Assembly: GCF_047663525.1 (NCBI RefSeq)
Contig: NC_092587.1
Coordinates: 37,253,001-37,317,000, forward strand
Reading direction: 5' to 3'
DNA length: 64,000 bases
Source of the DNA: Anas platyrhynchos
Taxonomy: Eukaryota; Chordata; Aves; Anseriformes; Anatidae
Made by a program: the position numbers and the translations under genes. The notes under the pieces were generated by a model. It had not been told where the DNA came from and searched no databases. It saw nothing but the letters and a program-made list of their open reading frames with translations. Within the stretch, counting starts at the first letter, position 1, and each line of letters begins with the position of its first letter. Shown one piece after another: positions 38,801 to 47,500 of this stretch.

Positions 38801-41800
38801 ATCGCAGTCTACAACTTCCTCGTAAGGGGGTGTCGAGAGGCAGGAGACCTTTTCTCCATTAACACCAGCGACAGGACCCGCGGGAATGGAGTTAAGCTGA
38901 GGCAGGGGAAGTTTAGGCTGGACATCAGGAAGGGGTTCTTCACAGAGAGAGTGGTTGCACACTGGAACAGGCTCCCCGGGGAAGTGGTCACTGCACCGAG
39001 CCTGTCTGAATTTAAGAAGAGATTGGACTGTGCACTTAGTCACATGGTCTGAACTTGGGTAGACCTGTGCGGTGTCAAGAGTTGGACTTGATGATCCTTA
39101 AGGGTCCCTTCCAACTCAGGATATTCTATGATTCTATGATTCTATGATTTCTAATAATATCAAACGGAATTCCATATGAAATTTTCTGTAAGGTGACAGG
39201 GACTGGCCTCTTCCTGAAATGGTCCTTTGGTTTCTATGCTACTGTCACACTCTTCAGTGAGTTCTCTTTGCACAAGGGACTGCTGGGAAACAGGTATCTC
39301 AAAGTACGTCCACCTGCTTGGCAGTGCAACAAGAAAAATACAGGACCAGGTTTATAGTGATTGACCCTAGTTATCAATAGCTATCACCTTTGAAAGCCAT
39401 TAGGGAACAAATCTGCTACCTGCAGATAGCAAAAGAGGTAGCATAATCTGTAGTAATCCCATTAACGTGTATGCCCCTAGTGAAAAAAACGAGACAAAAC
39501 AAAAGCTCCCTTTTACAACAGAGTTTAAAATTCCAGATTCTGCAGAAAAGCCTATACTTTCCTGAAAAGGACCAAAAGACAGAGTGGGTCTCCTTTGTTC
39601 CAACCTCAATAACAATATATTGAAAACATAAAGCAGTCTCGCAAGCACGATTATTCTTCCAGGTCTGATTAGCAACATTTCCAATACTATGAAGTCCAAA
39701 AGCTCCTAAAATGCATCAAAATCCCACAGGAGTGTCTTAACATCAGGAAATCCCACTCTTACATATAAGCAGTTCTCATGAAAGAAAAAACACAACTGAC
39801 AAACTACAGAGATGCACTTTAGGGCCTAGAATTTTATGTGCACAGAGATGGAGACTGAGAGTAAGAAACCATGGTAGCACATAGAAGACCCTGAAAATAA
39901 ATACTGAAACCTGCTTGATTTCAGTGGCAAGACATGTTATTACAATAAACACCTGAACATTCCTCTGTTGATCAGCTATATACAAGACAACATAACAATT
40001 ATGAAAATAAAGGGCAGTACTGAGTAGGACCTTTGAGCTCCTCAGATAAAATTAATGCAAATTAAAGAAAATAGTCCTGTTAGAAAGAACTGAATAAAAA
40101 GGGTGGAGGAGATCAAGTGATTAGACTTGACTACAATGAAGAATCACAGGGAAACGCATCTAATTATCCTGCACTTCTTTATACTAGAAGAAAAAAAAAT
40201 GTATGTAATAGCATGCCAGTTTATGAAAAAAAAAAAAAAGAAAAGGAAAAGGAAAAGAAAATCTTGAAAATTAAGAAGTTTTCTTTAGACATAAAAGAAA
40301 TTATTCATTTACTTTTTGAAAGTTACCTCTTCAGCTGCAAGTATTGGGGACTTTTCATGTGGACTCTTCCAAACAAATTGGCTTTGATATTCAGAATTTC
40401 TGGGGAAAGTATTTAAACGTGGAATATTCATGCCTGCTTTCCTCTGAAGGACTCTGTGAAGCTAACAACAAACAAACAAAAAATTAGCACCAATTGTTTC
40501 CTCCCCTACAATGTTTAGCAGGTCAGAAATCTTTCAATGCACATCTTCAAAACAATTTTGGTTCTTTTTGTTATAGGAATTCTATGAAAGCAAAGTACAT
40601 TTTCTCATAATAGCAAACAACCCCCAGAAGTCTATAAATCACTGGCTAAATCGTTGTTTAAATGAGATCAATAAAGATGGCATGTGAAGGGGAAAATTTG
40701 TATTGACCTACATGGAACCAAAGGCTGGTCTCAAAAGTACTGTTCTCCCACCAGAGAAGCTACAATGTAGAACAACATCAAAATACAGAACCAAGGAAAG
40801 CTAGACGACAGAGGTGATGTATGTGTGCTAAGTTTCTGTAAATATCAGATTAGCAATTTTTATACCAGTCAATTAAAAAATAATCTTCCCTTACCCCATT
40901 ATCCATTTTTTCTGATTCCTTTTTTGAAGACACAAATGCTTCGTTTTTATTTGGTGGAGGTACAGTTGGTGACCTCTTCATATTGTTTTCTGGAAGGGCA
41001 GGAGCAGTTTCAACTCTAGAATCTGCAGAATGTGACCGAACTTTTGGGGGGAGCCTTGGTCCTTCCGGTGTTTCAATTTTTTCCTGATTCACATCATTAT
41101 TACGGTCTGCGTGCAACTCCGCAGTCTTAAGAACCTCAGTTTCAAGTGGGTCATCTAAATCACAATCTGCTGTCCACTCAAAGGACTTTGAAATTTGTGG
41201 ATTATGGTATGGTACCCTTCTCTTGGAAATGAAATTTGGTTCTCTTGTGATTCCTAAAAAAAAAAAAAAAAAGGTTGAACTAAAACTTTATCCTGAATAC
41301 ATAATAACACTCTACTACAAGAAGAAACAGAAAGCTTATTATACAACAGACTGTTAGACAAAAAATATTCTAGTATCTTTGAGCAATGACAACCTATTAG
41401 TTACGGGCACAACCACACAATTCTTTCACATCTGCAAATGCCTTTCCTTTCCACTCAAGAGGGATAGCAACACTGTGCTCCAGGACCATGTTGGACAAAA
41501 CCCTGTAAAGAAAACATGGCCACAGAACAATCTTTTGCAAGTTGATTCTGGGAAAAGGAAAACAACAACAAAATTAACAGAGCCAGTGAAGAGAATGCTG
41601 TTAACACAGGTAAAGAATAACCAACCTATAGTGATAAAGAATGTCATGAGCACTTGTAATTACACGTGCACCATATACCTTGCTAGACAGGTTCTCATTT
41701 ACTGTGCATGGACCATGACAGACCCCTAATACAACTGTGGGCCATTAGAGAAGAGATACTTGAACTGACTTCCACTTTTAAGTATCTTGAAGAGCCTATT

Positions 41801-43954
41801 TTCTCAGATAGCTGGTAACTCTTTATAGTGCAACCATGAAATAAATTCCAAAATTCTAAAGAGACCTCCTAACAAAACAAGGTATAACGTTATTTTTTAA
41901 AAATTGCTGACATTTACACATGCAGATGCAAATAGAATTACCCTACCATTTTAAGACAAGGCTGAACACAGTTAAATTGGAAAACCACAATCCAAACATT
42001 AAGTGTGCATATGTGATGGAAAAATAATCGAAGGCCTATAACTGGCTGAAAGAAACAATTTCTAGGAGAAAGAAACTCCTGTCTCATGAAAAAAAAAATA
42101 TATATATATATAGATAGATATAAACTTCAGTGAAAGATCTATACAGAATGTCTGTATGCCCAACTGTATATACAGGTATTAGGAAATAATTCCAGTAGAG
42201 AAACACTGGAAAAGTAACAGGAAAAAACTCAGAGCACCTCTTAACTTTTTCTGCCAGTATTCCAAGTCATTCTTAAAACTGTTGATTGTGCACTTCAACA
42301 GGAAGAACAGTAAGTTCATTAACAACAGCGAACTGCACAGATGACAAAGTCCTACAAGGTGTCAAGAGTGACATTCAAAGATGCACGCTGTTAAATGGCC
42401 ATAAAATAGGTGTGAGTGCAAATGAATCCAAAAATGCAGGAAAACTACACCAAGCACACACAAAATCACAGCTACAATGTGAAAAGGAGAAACTGCTGTA
42501 CTGCTAACTCATGACTTTATTGTTAGTCTTGTAATATTTGTTATATGAAGTTTCACCATCCTACACGTGAGAGGAGGCGATGCATAGCTCACGATTTTCA
42601 AAAGAGGTTAGTATGTGTGGATATGCCCATGTTTCAGAATTTGTGGAAGTTACTCTCTTAAATACAGGTACCCACACCTCCAGGCATGTGCAAGGAAAGC
42701 AAGGTTAAAGAAAGACGTATCTTGAAGTAACGAAGAAAGCGGTAATATACAAGTAAAATCTTTGACAAGATTAAATTATTTACTGAAATGTTTAGAATCT
42801 CAGACAAAAACAAACCATACTCCCAACAGTTGGTTCTTAATTACTAGGCCATAATAGAGATCGCTTATTGTATTGTCTAATGAATATATTGGACTCCAAT
42901 TACACAGACTGTGCAGTACAATTGCACTGAATTGCACAACTTTGTTAATCTGCTTTGTGCCACTACAATAATTCATATTGTTTTAATGCTCCTTTTCAAA
43001 GCTCTGACAGTTGTCATCACTCTACAGCTTGCTCCTTTTCCTCAACTCCCTATGGGTCTTCCAATCTAGATGCTATTTCCTTTCTCCCCTGCTTTCCAAT
43101 CCCACATTTCCCTGTCATGATAACATCTATAACACTAAATCGCGTTTAATGTCCATCTTTTTTGTTTGTCCCACCCAACTGCCCTGGTAACTCTTCTTAA
43201 CAATTTTACTTTGTATTAGACTTTGATCAAATTAGTCTTTTCTTAATACAAAGTTTTACTTAGTGTTTCTATACACCACAGGTAAACCAATGCATCCTTC
43301 TACACGCTCTGTATGGGTTAACACTGCACCTGTGCTTCATGTTTGGGATTTAGCTTATGCTGCACGACAGAAACCACGTTTTTCAGGTTTTGTATAAATA
43401 GAACTAACATTAGAAGAAAGTTTCAGTGTAGCCTGAAGGAATATGGCATTCAAACACGCATTCCTACAAATGGTAACTGGGAATACATGTTCAATTGTGT
43501 AAAGTGTCCAAGCTGCCAACATTGCTGGTTTGCTATGGTCACACACCCCATCACAGGAAACCTCTCAAGACCCACGGCAGGTAAGGCTGATTTTGGTCAG
43601 GGCTGGCTCTGGTGGCATTGGGTTTTGCAATCGAGGGGCAGTTTTGGGGATGCTTACCTAGCTGATCCGACCGAAGTCCTGCCCACTGGGATTTCTGCTC
43701 TTGGTCTGGGCTACACAACTCTGGGGTTTTCCATCTGAAGTTTCTCTTATATTCGCTCAAGCCCTGCAGCAAACAGAGAGGTGTCTGTCAAGGGAGTGCT
43801 GCCTGCCGTGCTTCTAGCACCTGTGGGGACGCGATCTGCGAGGAAACACCTCACAAGACGCCTGCACGAAGCACTTAAAGTAGGAGGCTGCTCTCCACAT
43901 CCCAAACCAAACCCCACAGAAACCAAAAACTACCCTCCGAACTGCATGAGGAAA

Positions 43955-43985
<31 letters not shown>

Positions 43986-44199
43986 CAAAACATAAGCGTG
44001 GAATAGCGTCACGCACACAAAAAGCATGCAAAAATCACGCTTTAAACAACCTCTTCCACGCCCACCACGGCGCTCTTTCTGCCGTTTGGGGCCGGTTCCC
44101 CTCAGCACAGGGCTCCCCCTCTCCGGGCCGGGCCCCCCACCGCCGCCCCCAGCCGCCCCCAGGACCCCCTCTCCGCCTCACCCTGAAGCGCACGGGCAT
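17695..44199 (-). CDS. MDM1: Nuclear protein MDM1 (725 aa, 14 coding exons)
   Basis: Coding exons on the minus strand: 44199-44182, 43763-43658, 41253-40895, 40461-40327, 36639-36484, 34459-34326, 32363-32264, 27673-27498, 24000-23722, 22054-21909, 21781-21651, 21244-20986, 20123-20055 and 17804-17695. Every junction is GT-AG and the summed 2178 nt stay in frame. MDM1 is a microtubule-binding protein of centrioles and the nucleus that restrains centriole duplication and is linked to photoreceptor maintenance. The start [15 protein letters not shown], the internal [14 protein letters not shown] and the end [15 protein letters not shown] are family signatures. Three EYxxxF repeats lie at residues 10-15, 185-190 and 308-313. 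The middle is low-complexity: a Ser run in exon 8 and Glu-rich exon 9. The length is close to human MDM1 (714). The donor of exon 5 is the least certain junction. Two antisense CR1 insertions lie in introns 4 and 8. Confidence 0.95.
20055..20123 (-). CDS. MDM1: MDM1 exon 13
   Basis: 69 bp between a TCTCTTAG acceptor and a GTATTT donor. It encodes residues 667-690 ([20 protein letters not shown]...). Phase fits both neighbours (enters and leaves after one base). Confidence 0.85.
20986..21244 (-). CDS. MDM1: MDM1 exon 12
   Basis: 259 bp between a GTTTTAG acceptor and a GTGGGT donor. It encodes residues 581-667, beginning [19 protein letters not shown]. The sequence is Pro/Ser-rich and predicted disordered. 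The frame runs on past the donor, but only this donor restores phase with exon 13. Confidence 0.85.
21651..21781 (-). CDS. MDM1: MDM1 exon 11
   Basis: 131 bp between a CTACAATAG acceptor and a GTGAGT donor. It encodes residues 537-580, including [20 protein letters not shown] and the basic end ATKRRSFR. Confidence 0.88.
21909..22054 (-). CDS. MDM1: MDM1 exon 10
   Basis: 146 bp between a TTTTTGCAG acceptor and a GTAAAA donor. It encodes residues 488-537 ([20 protein letters not shown] ... [11 protein letters not shown]). Confidence 0.88.
23722..24000 (-). CDS. MDM1: MDM1 exon 9 (acidic)
   Basis: 279 bp between a TTGCCTAG acceptor and a GTAAAA donor. It encodes residues 395-488: [20 protein letters not shown], then a Glu/Lys-rich, probably disordered or coiled stretch. 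Its acceptor is only about 50 bp from an old CR1 scrap and 110 bp from a long young CR1 in the upstream intron. Confidence 0.9.
24053..24114 (-). mobile_element. Older CR1 3'-end scrap, left half (split by insertion)
   Basis: Repeated CACAGAATCA units followed by TAGGTTGGAAGAGACCTCAA and GATCA: the reverse complement of a CR1 3' end, so minus-oriented. The sequence breaks off at GATCA and resumes as TCGAGTCCAACC at 26260, after the plus-oriented CR1. The two halves rejoin to the usual CR1 3'-end text. Confidence 0.8.
24115..26172 (+). CDS. CR1 ORF2 fragment: reverse transcriptase (endonuclease missing)
   Basis: The open frame runs about 685 codons from the element boundary to TGA. The first in-frame ATG in the element is at 24301, and any reading further upstream enters the older CR1 scrap. 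RT motifs are intact: [17 protein letters not shown], motif [10 protein letters not shown] at 25108, motif [12 protein letters not shown] at 25279, and motif C FADD at 25372. The C-terminal CR1 region ([20 protein letters not shown]) is complete. The N-terminal endonuclease (about the first third of a full ORF2) and ORF1 are absent, so it cannot be autonomous. Probably a dead but undecayed copy with no cellular role. Confidence 0.9.
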   Translation, partial: VKQVPKIVSKVPWEAALEGLDVHQCWSLFKRCLLEAQDQAIPKYRKSGRRGRRPSWLTRNILMEIRRKQRVFRYWKEGQVTWKEYRDAARVCRKKIRVAKAHLELKLAVSVKENKKGFFRYVNGKRRTKEYIGPLLDREGLLTDDDIGKAETLNAFFASVFNADDGLRDPGCPELEDRDGGDDKLPTDPERVRDLLLHLDPYKSMGPDGIHPRVLKELADVIAEPLSIIFQRSWESGEVPVDWKLANVVPIFKKGQKEDPSNYRPVSLTSVPGKIMEKMVLERIEAHLGDKAVIGPSQHGFVKGRSCLTNLISFYDKITRMVDQGKPADVIFLDFSKAFDTVSHRILLDKMSSIQLNKNIIRWVSNWLTGRAQRVMVNGAASGWRAVTSGVPQGSILGPVLFNIFINDLDVGIEGILSKFADDTKLGGVVDSNEGGKALQRDLDRLESWAIANHMKFNKSKCRVLHLGRGNPGCTYRLGDETLESSLEERDLGVVVDNKLNMSQQCALAARRANRVLGCIKHGIASRSREVIVPLYSALVRPHLEYCVQFWAPQYKKDMTLLESVQRRATKMVKGLEGKTYEERLRALGLFSLEKRRLRGDLIAVYNFLVRGCREAGDLFSINTSDRTRGNGVKLRQGKFRLDIRKGFFTERVVAHWNRLPREVVTAPSLTEFKKRLDCALSHMV
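24115..26259 (+). mobile_element. Long young CR1 LINE, copy 1 (5'-truncated, in MDM1 intron 8)
   Basis: About 2.14 kb of CR1 in plus orientation, antisense to MDM1. It begins within the region between the endonuclease and reverse transcriptase domains of ORF2, runs through the stop codon at 26170-26172 and a short 3' UTR, and ends in ATTCTATGATTCT. A possible 4-bp target duplication ATCA lies at 24111-24114 and 26256-26259. It is nested in an older, opposite CR1 scrap. The body is open throughout, which suggests recent insertion. Confidence 0.93.
26260..26271 (-). mobile_element. Older CR1 scrap, right half
   Basis: TCGAGTCCAACC continues the interrupted GATCA of 24110-24114. After it the sequence is unrelated, so the host CR1 was itself only about 75 bp long. 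Confidence 0.7.
27498..27673 (-). CDS. MDM1: MDM1 exon 8
   Basis: 176 bp between a ATGTGCAG acceptor and a GTAAGA donor. It encodes residues 337-395: [20 protein letters not shown], then a [12 protein letters not shown] stretch. The six-Ser run followed by acid residues looks like a CK2-type phosphorylation patch (inference). Confidence 0.93.
32264..32363 (-). CDS. MDM1: MDM1 exon 7
   Basis: 100 bp between a ATATTTTAG acceptor and a GTGAGT donor. It encodes residues 303-336, with the signature [20 protein letters not shown], the third visible EYxxxF repeat. Confidence 0.93.
34326..34459 (-). CDS. MDM1: MDM1 exon 6
   Basis: 134 bp between a TGCCTTAG acceptor and a GTATGT donor. It encodes residues 259-303 ([20 protein letters not shown] ... 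LRTNRG), Lys/Gln-rich. A different minus-strand frame over the same bases is longer but has no family resemblance. Confidence 0.85.
36484..36639 (-). CDS. MDM1: MDM1 exon 5
   Basis: The acceptor (pyrimidine tract, ACCTAAAG) ends at 36640. It encodes residues 207-258 ([20 protein letters not shown] ... [13 protein letters not shown]). The donor is uncertain: CAA|GTAAAT at 36484 keeps phase; CTG|GTTTGT at 36496 would also, losing four residues; the better-looking GTGAGC between them would create a stop. Confidence 0.75.
37495..39151 (+). mobile_element. Long young CR1 LINE, copy 2 (5'-truncated, in MDM1 intron 4)
   Basis: About 1.66 kb, plus orientation, antisense to MDM1. It starts at GCTTCGGGACCC, which corresponds to 24610 in copy 1, and ends in three ATTCTATG units. 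By direct reading it differs from copy 1 at about 16-17 substitutions plus one 3-bp in-frame deletion (near 38488), roughly 99% identity. No clear target duplication flanks it. Confidence 0.93.
37571..39052 (+). CDS. CR1 ORF2 fragment, copy 2: reverse transcriptase
   Basis: The frame is open from the element start to the TGA at 39050-39052. The first in-frame ATG is at 37610; the 37571 codon is GTG. It carries the same RT motifs as copy 1 ([24 protein letters not shown]). It lacks the endonuclease and the linker to RT. Differences from copy 1 include Arg/Leu, Lys/Asn, His/Arg, Asp/Asn, Gln/Arg, Thr/Lys and Arg/Gly changes, and loss of one Asn codon in the DNKLN stretch. Replacement and silent changes are about equal in number, as expected for drift after insertion. 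Confidence 0.88.
   Translation: MRDLLLHLDPYKSMGPDGIHPRVLKELADVIAEPLSIIFQRSWESGEVPVDWKLANVVPIFKKGQKEDPSNYRPVSLTSVPGKIMEKMVLELIEAHLGDNAVIGPSQHGFVKGRSCLTNLISFYDKITRMVDQGKPADVIFLDFSKAFDTVSHRILLDKMSSIQLNKNIIRWVSNWLTGRAQRVMVNGAASGWRAVTSGVPQGSILGPVLFNIFINDLDVGIEGILSKFADDTKLGGVVDSNEGGKALQRDLDRLESWAIANRMKFNKSKCRVLHLGRGNPGCTYRLGNETLESSLEERDLGVVVDKLNMSRQCALAARRANRVLGCIKHGIASRSREVIVPLYSALVRPHLEYCVQFWAPQYKKDMKLLESVQRRATKMVKGLEGKTYEERLRALGLFSLEKRRLRGDLIAVYNFLVRGCREAGDLFSINTSDRTRGNGVKLRQGKFRLDIRKGFFTERVVAHWNRLPGEVVTAPSLSEFKKRLDCALSHMV
40327..40461 (-). CDS. MDM1: MDM1 exon 4
   Basis: 135 bp, phase 0 at both ends, between a TTGTTAG acceptor and a GTAACT donor. It encodes residues 162-206 ([20 protein letters not shown] ... 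LAAEE) with the second repeat [10 protein letters not shown]. Confidence 0.92.
40895..41253 (-). CDS. MDM1: MDM1 exon 3
   Basis: 359 bp between a poly-T/TAG acceptor and a GTAAGG donor. It encodes residues 42-161, beginning [20 protein letters not shown], then SKSFEW and a Pro/Ser/Lys-rich region. This is the best-conserved long exon of the gene here. Confidence 0.95.
43658..43763 (-). CDS. MDM1: MDM1 exon 2
   Basis: 106 bp between a TTTGCTGCAG acceptor and a GTAAGC donor. It encodes residues 7-42: [17 protein letters not shown] and [11 protein letters not shown], the diagnostic N-terminus of MDM1 with the first EYxxxF repeat. Confidence 0.95.
43952..43991. repeat. (CAAAA)n microsatellite
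   Basis: A poly-A run of nine followed by six CAAAA units, in MDM1 intron 1 about 200 bp from the CpG island. Confidence 0.95.
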
Positions 44200-44560
44200 G
44201 GCGGAGCGCTGGGAGCCGGCCCCCGGCCTCCACCGCCGCCTCTGCCCCGGCTGAGCCGCCGGCCCCTTCCCCGGGCGCCTGCGCGGCGGCTGCAGCACGG
44301 GGGCGGGGAGCGCCATGGCCCGGGGCCGGGCGGCCGCCGCCTCCCTCCCCTCAGGGCGCTGGCCGCGGGGGCCATGTTGGCCCCGCGCCTCACGGAGCCC
44401 CTGCCCGCTGCCCACCGAGGCCCGAAAGCGGCACGGCGTCGTTTTGCTGCTGCTGGTTTGGCCCCGGGAGCTCTGGCAGAGGCTGCCGAGGGCTTCTGGT
44501 GGCGGAAAAATAAGGTCCTTCGCCTCAGCCGCCCTCCCGGCGCACCGCCCGCCCTCAGAC
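44050..44560 (-). promoter_or_regulatory. MDM1 CpG-island promoter
   Basis: Strongly GC- and CpG-rich segment around the MDM1 start codon, sharply different from the AT-rich flanks. It contains an NRF1-like GCGCCTGCGC at 44275-44284 and, on the minus strand, a YY1-like CCAACATGGC at 44380-44371, about 170 nt upstream of the ATG. Transcription probably starts near 44300-44400. No TATA box is seen. Long open frames here on both strands are composition artefacts. Confidence 0.75.
44182..44199 (-). CDS. MDM1: MDM1 exon 1 coding part (start codon)
   Basis: GCC ATG CCC GTG CGC TTC AGG then donor GTGAGG. The exon codes only six residues (MPVRFR) and joins to GLSEY in exon 2, as in other vertebrate MDM1 genes. 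It lies inside a CpG island. Confidence 0.93.
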
Positions 44561-44599
44561 CCTAATCCATCTTCAGGGCCACGTCCTCCTCCGGCTGGC

Positions 44600-47500
44600 T
44601 GCCCGCTGCTGATCTCCCCCCGACACCCTCTCTTTGGCTACGCTGAATTAACAAAAAGAGAAGATTTTAAAAAATAAATCAGAAATATTAAGCAAAAGGG
44701 CTTAGGCAGTCTGTACTCCCTCTGCCCTTGGCTGCTGGCTCTGCCTCTTGACTGCTGGGTGCAGCCTGTTGCTGTTCTCCAGCACAGCCTAAGCTGCTTG
44801 AGCAAGGGCTTTGCCATCTCTTTATGCACCTCTTTGTTAACGAATGTCAAGACAATCATTCTGTTAGAAGTTGCTGGTTGATTACCCTTGAAACCATTAG
44901 GTTCCCCCAAATCAACTGGTTTGTTGTGTTATTACAGTGGTTTGTTTTCAGTCAGGTCTAGTTCAGTACGTTTTCTAAAATAATGCTAAACTTCTTATAG
45001 AATATGAAAATCCAGCTGGCAAAGTCGTTCAACATAGATTCCAGGTTTGCCAGGAATCCCTCTTCTTTGATATGTATGGAAACCAAGCCAAACATAATTT
45101 CAGTATATTTATAGGGTGTTTTCCAATTAGCCAAGCTGTAATAATACATTTATAGATGGTTTGGGGCTGTCTGGATTCAAAGGTGGGTTTGAATCTTTAA
45201 TCTAAGAACATAACACAACACTACACCATCCTGAAATGCTGGGTATTATATTTCTTAACAATGTCTTCCCAATCTTTTTTAAGATAAAGCAAAATAAATT
45301 ATACTGAAACGATGGAATACATATTCATCTACATGCACTGATTCCTTTAAATTGTGTTTGAAATCTCCTCCTTATAGCTAAGAGAGAGCTTTAGCTGATG
45401 CGGAGGAAGTATTTCAGTAAATATGTCAACCACTGAGCTACTTGATGCCCTTTACCACTGCTGATGCATATTACCTACTTCAAGTTCAATGTATATGCAT
45501 TACTGAACACACTGTTATTCAAGATAATATGATGTAAGAATGCTAAAATGCTTAGGCTGCTAAGAATATTTTTGTGTCAGTGCTGAATAAATAATGCAAT
45601 CATGAAAATGAATCCACGTGCAGGAAAATTTACAGCATATGCACAAACTCATTGCACTGAAAAGAAAGAAAATATTGTGTCCCAAAGCCTATAGAGTTTT
45701 CTGGAAAATAAATTAGCTGGGACTGATGTAAACATACGTCCATTGGTAATTGTCTGTATTATTTATTGGATATTTATTGGATCCTATTGCTTAAAAAAAA
45801 ATAAAATAAAATAAAAAAAAATTAAGGCTTGTATTTCTACATAACACAGTTAAACAGTTTTAAGCATGATTCAAGTCATTTCAGATTTCCTCAACACTTG
45901 GGAGGGTGACTGTTTTCCTCCTTTGTTGACTATAAAACATGCAAGTATTTTATTTTGCTTTACTGATATTTATTCTAGATTTAGATCTTGCTGTTGCTGT
46001 TCTTCAAATGACTTAACAGCTGTAATTTGCTAAATCACACATGAAAATTCTCTTTAATTTTTACATATGTAATTTTAAGTGGATAATTTGTGACCCATGT
46101 ATTTTTCTTTTCAGATTGTTTGCCAGTTAGCTTGACTGCCTCTTGCTGCATATCGTGACCCTTATCTCTGGCCTTCTCTGTCTCTTGACCCAAGCTCTCT
46201 GGAGTCCTGACTTCAAGTGTTTGATTAGATTTTCCCTGAGAACCTGTCACTTGAACATCAGCCTGTGAAAAGCTTTCTATTACATCTAAGTAAATGAGGA
46301 CCTCTTCATGACCTGTTGCTCACGCTGCTTGTAAACTTGCATACTACAAGCAACCCTGCCTTAAAGAATCAGTAACCTAAAGTCTTTTTCCTTTCTTTTG
46401 CTGTAGCGTTGATGGTCTCTCCTGCCAAAACGCACGATTTGTCAGCAATCCTCCCTGCAGCCAAAGAAGGCTAGACGCAGCTTGCCGTGGAGCCTGTCAA
46501 CTCCATGTGTCAGCCTGAGGGAATCAAATGAGAGCAATGAAACATGTCTTCTACCTCCAGTGTCTGTAGCCTCTAGCACCTACTGGTACATAAGCAAAGG
46601 AGGAGTAGCACAGCTGGCCTGGCTCCAGTCCCGTGGTTTTACTCTTAATAGCAAATGTTTCTAGTGCAAACTTGTTCCAGCTTATTTTACAACGCATTTA
46701 GAAGCTGCAGTGTTAAAACTACTCTAGCTTCACTACTCATTTCAATCCACTTTTCAAGTTATAGAGCTGATCCAGCAGTCATTAAAGGGCAGCATTCTGT
46801 TGCTTACGGAGATCTGGATTCAAAGATCCTGGATTTGTGCCTCAGTAATGGTTCTTGAGCACTGGTAAATGCGTTAACTGTTACCTTAAACTAGTCTGTC
46901 AGTCTGATACAATTTCATTCTGAATAGCAGACAAGCCTAGCAGTTCATCTTTCTAGCAGCAAGAGGTCATAAAGTGAATATAAAACATGGAAAGCAGGTT
47001 CAACTCCGGGCCCACCATCCACTTTTTTGTACTCTGTGAGCTCTCTCAGGGCAAAACACTGTCAAAAGTGACTGCTGCCTTTGAGAACTTAATTTTTTAC
47101 CCATCCAAGGGCAGGCACATACTGCAGAGCTTTCCATAGCCAGGAGCCACCAGCCTCCATGGCAACCCTGGGTGATCTTGAACTCCACAGTGCCTCATAT
47201 CAGACCACTCCTGAAATCAGCATCCTTAGCCTTTCTGTAATTCTCCCCTCGCTAAAATGAGAATAATATGAAATTCCTAGTTATAGTTTGGTATCTGCTA
47301 ATCATGAGCTTATTTTGATTATAGAAGCACAAGATTTAAAAAATAAATAAATACATAGAATTCAAGTTCAGAAACAGAACAATCTCAAATATGTGTGGCT
47401 GATGAAAGGGTGACAGTGACCAACTTCAGTTCTTGCATCAGAAGAAAGCACAAAGTAGGAAAGCGTGTGTAATTTTGATCTAATTTTGATCTAATGTTTG

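Larger units (their letters stand above)
17805..44181 (-). other. MDM1 introns
   Basis: Thirteen introns range from about 130 bp (21782-21908) to 4.6 kb (27674-32263). They hold the two long CR1 insertions plus simple runs: poly-A at about 27833-27850 and 32409-32427, ATT/TTA runs near 20556-20570 and 36912-36930, a TA run near 42100-42112, and A-rich tracts at 40228-40240. I found no nested gene or conserved RNA in them. Confidence 0.6.

Noticed and set aside
44026-44565. Pro/Arg/Ala-rich frames of 120-179 codons at 44 kb on both strands
   Set aside because: They are produced by the GC-rich CpG island at the MDM1 promoter; only the six-codon MDM1 exon 1 is supported there.
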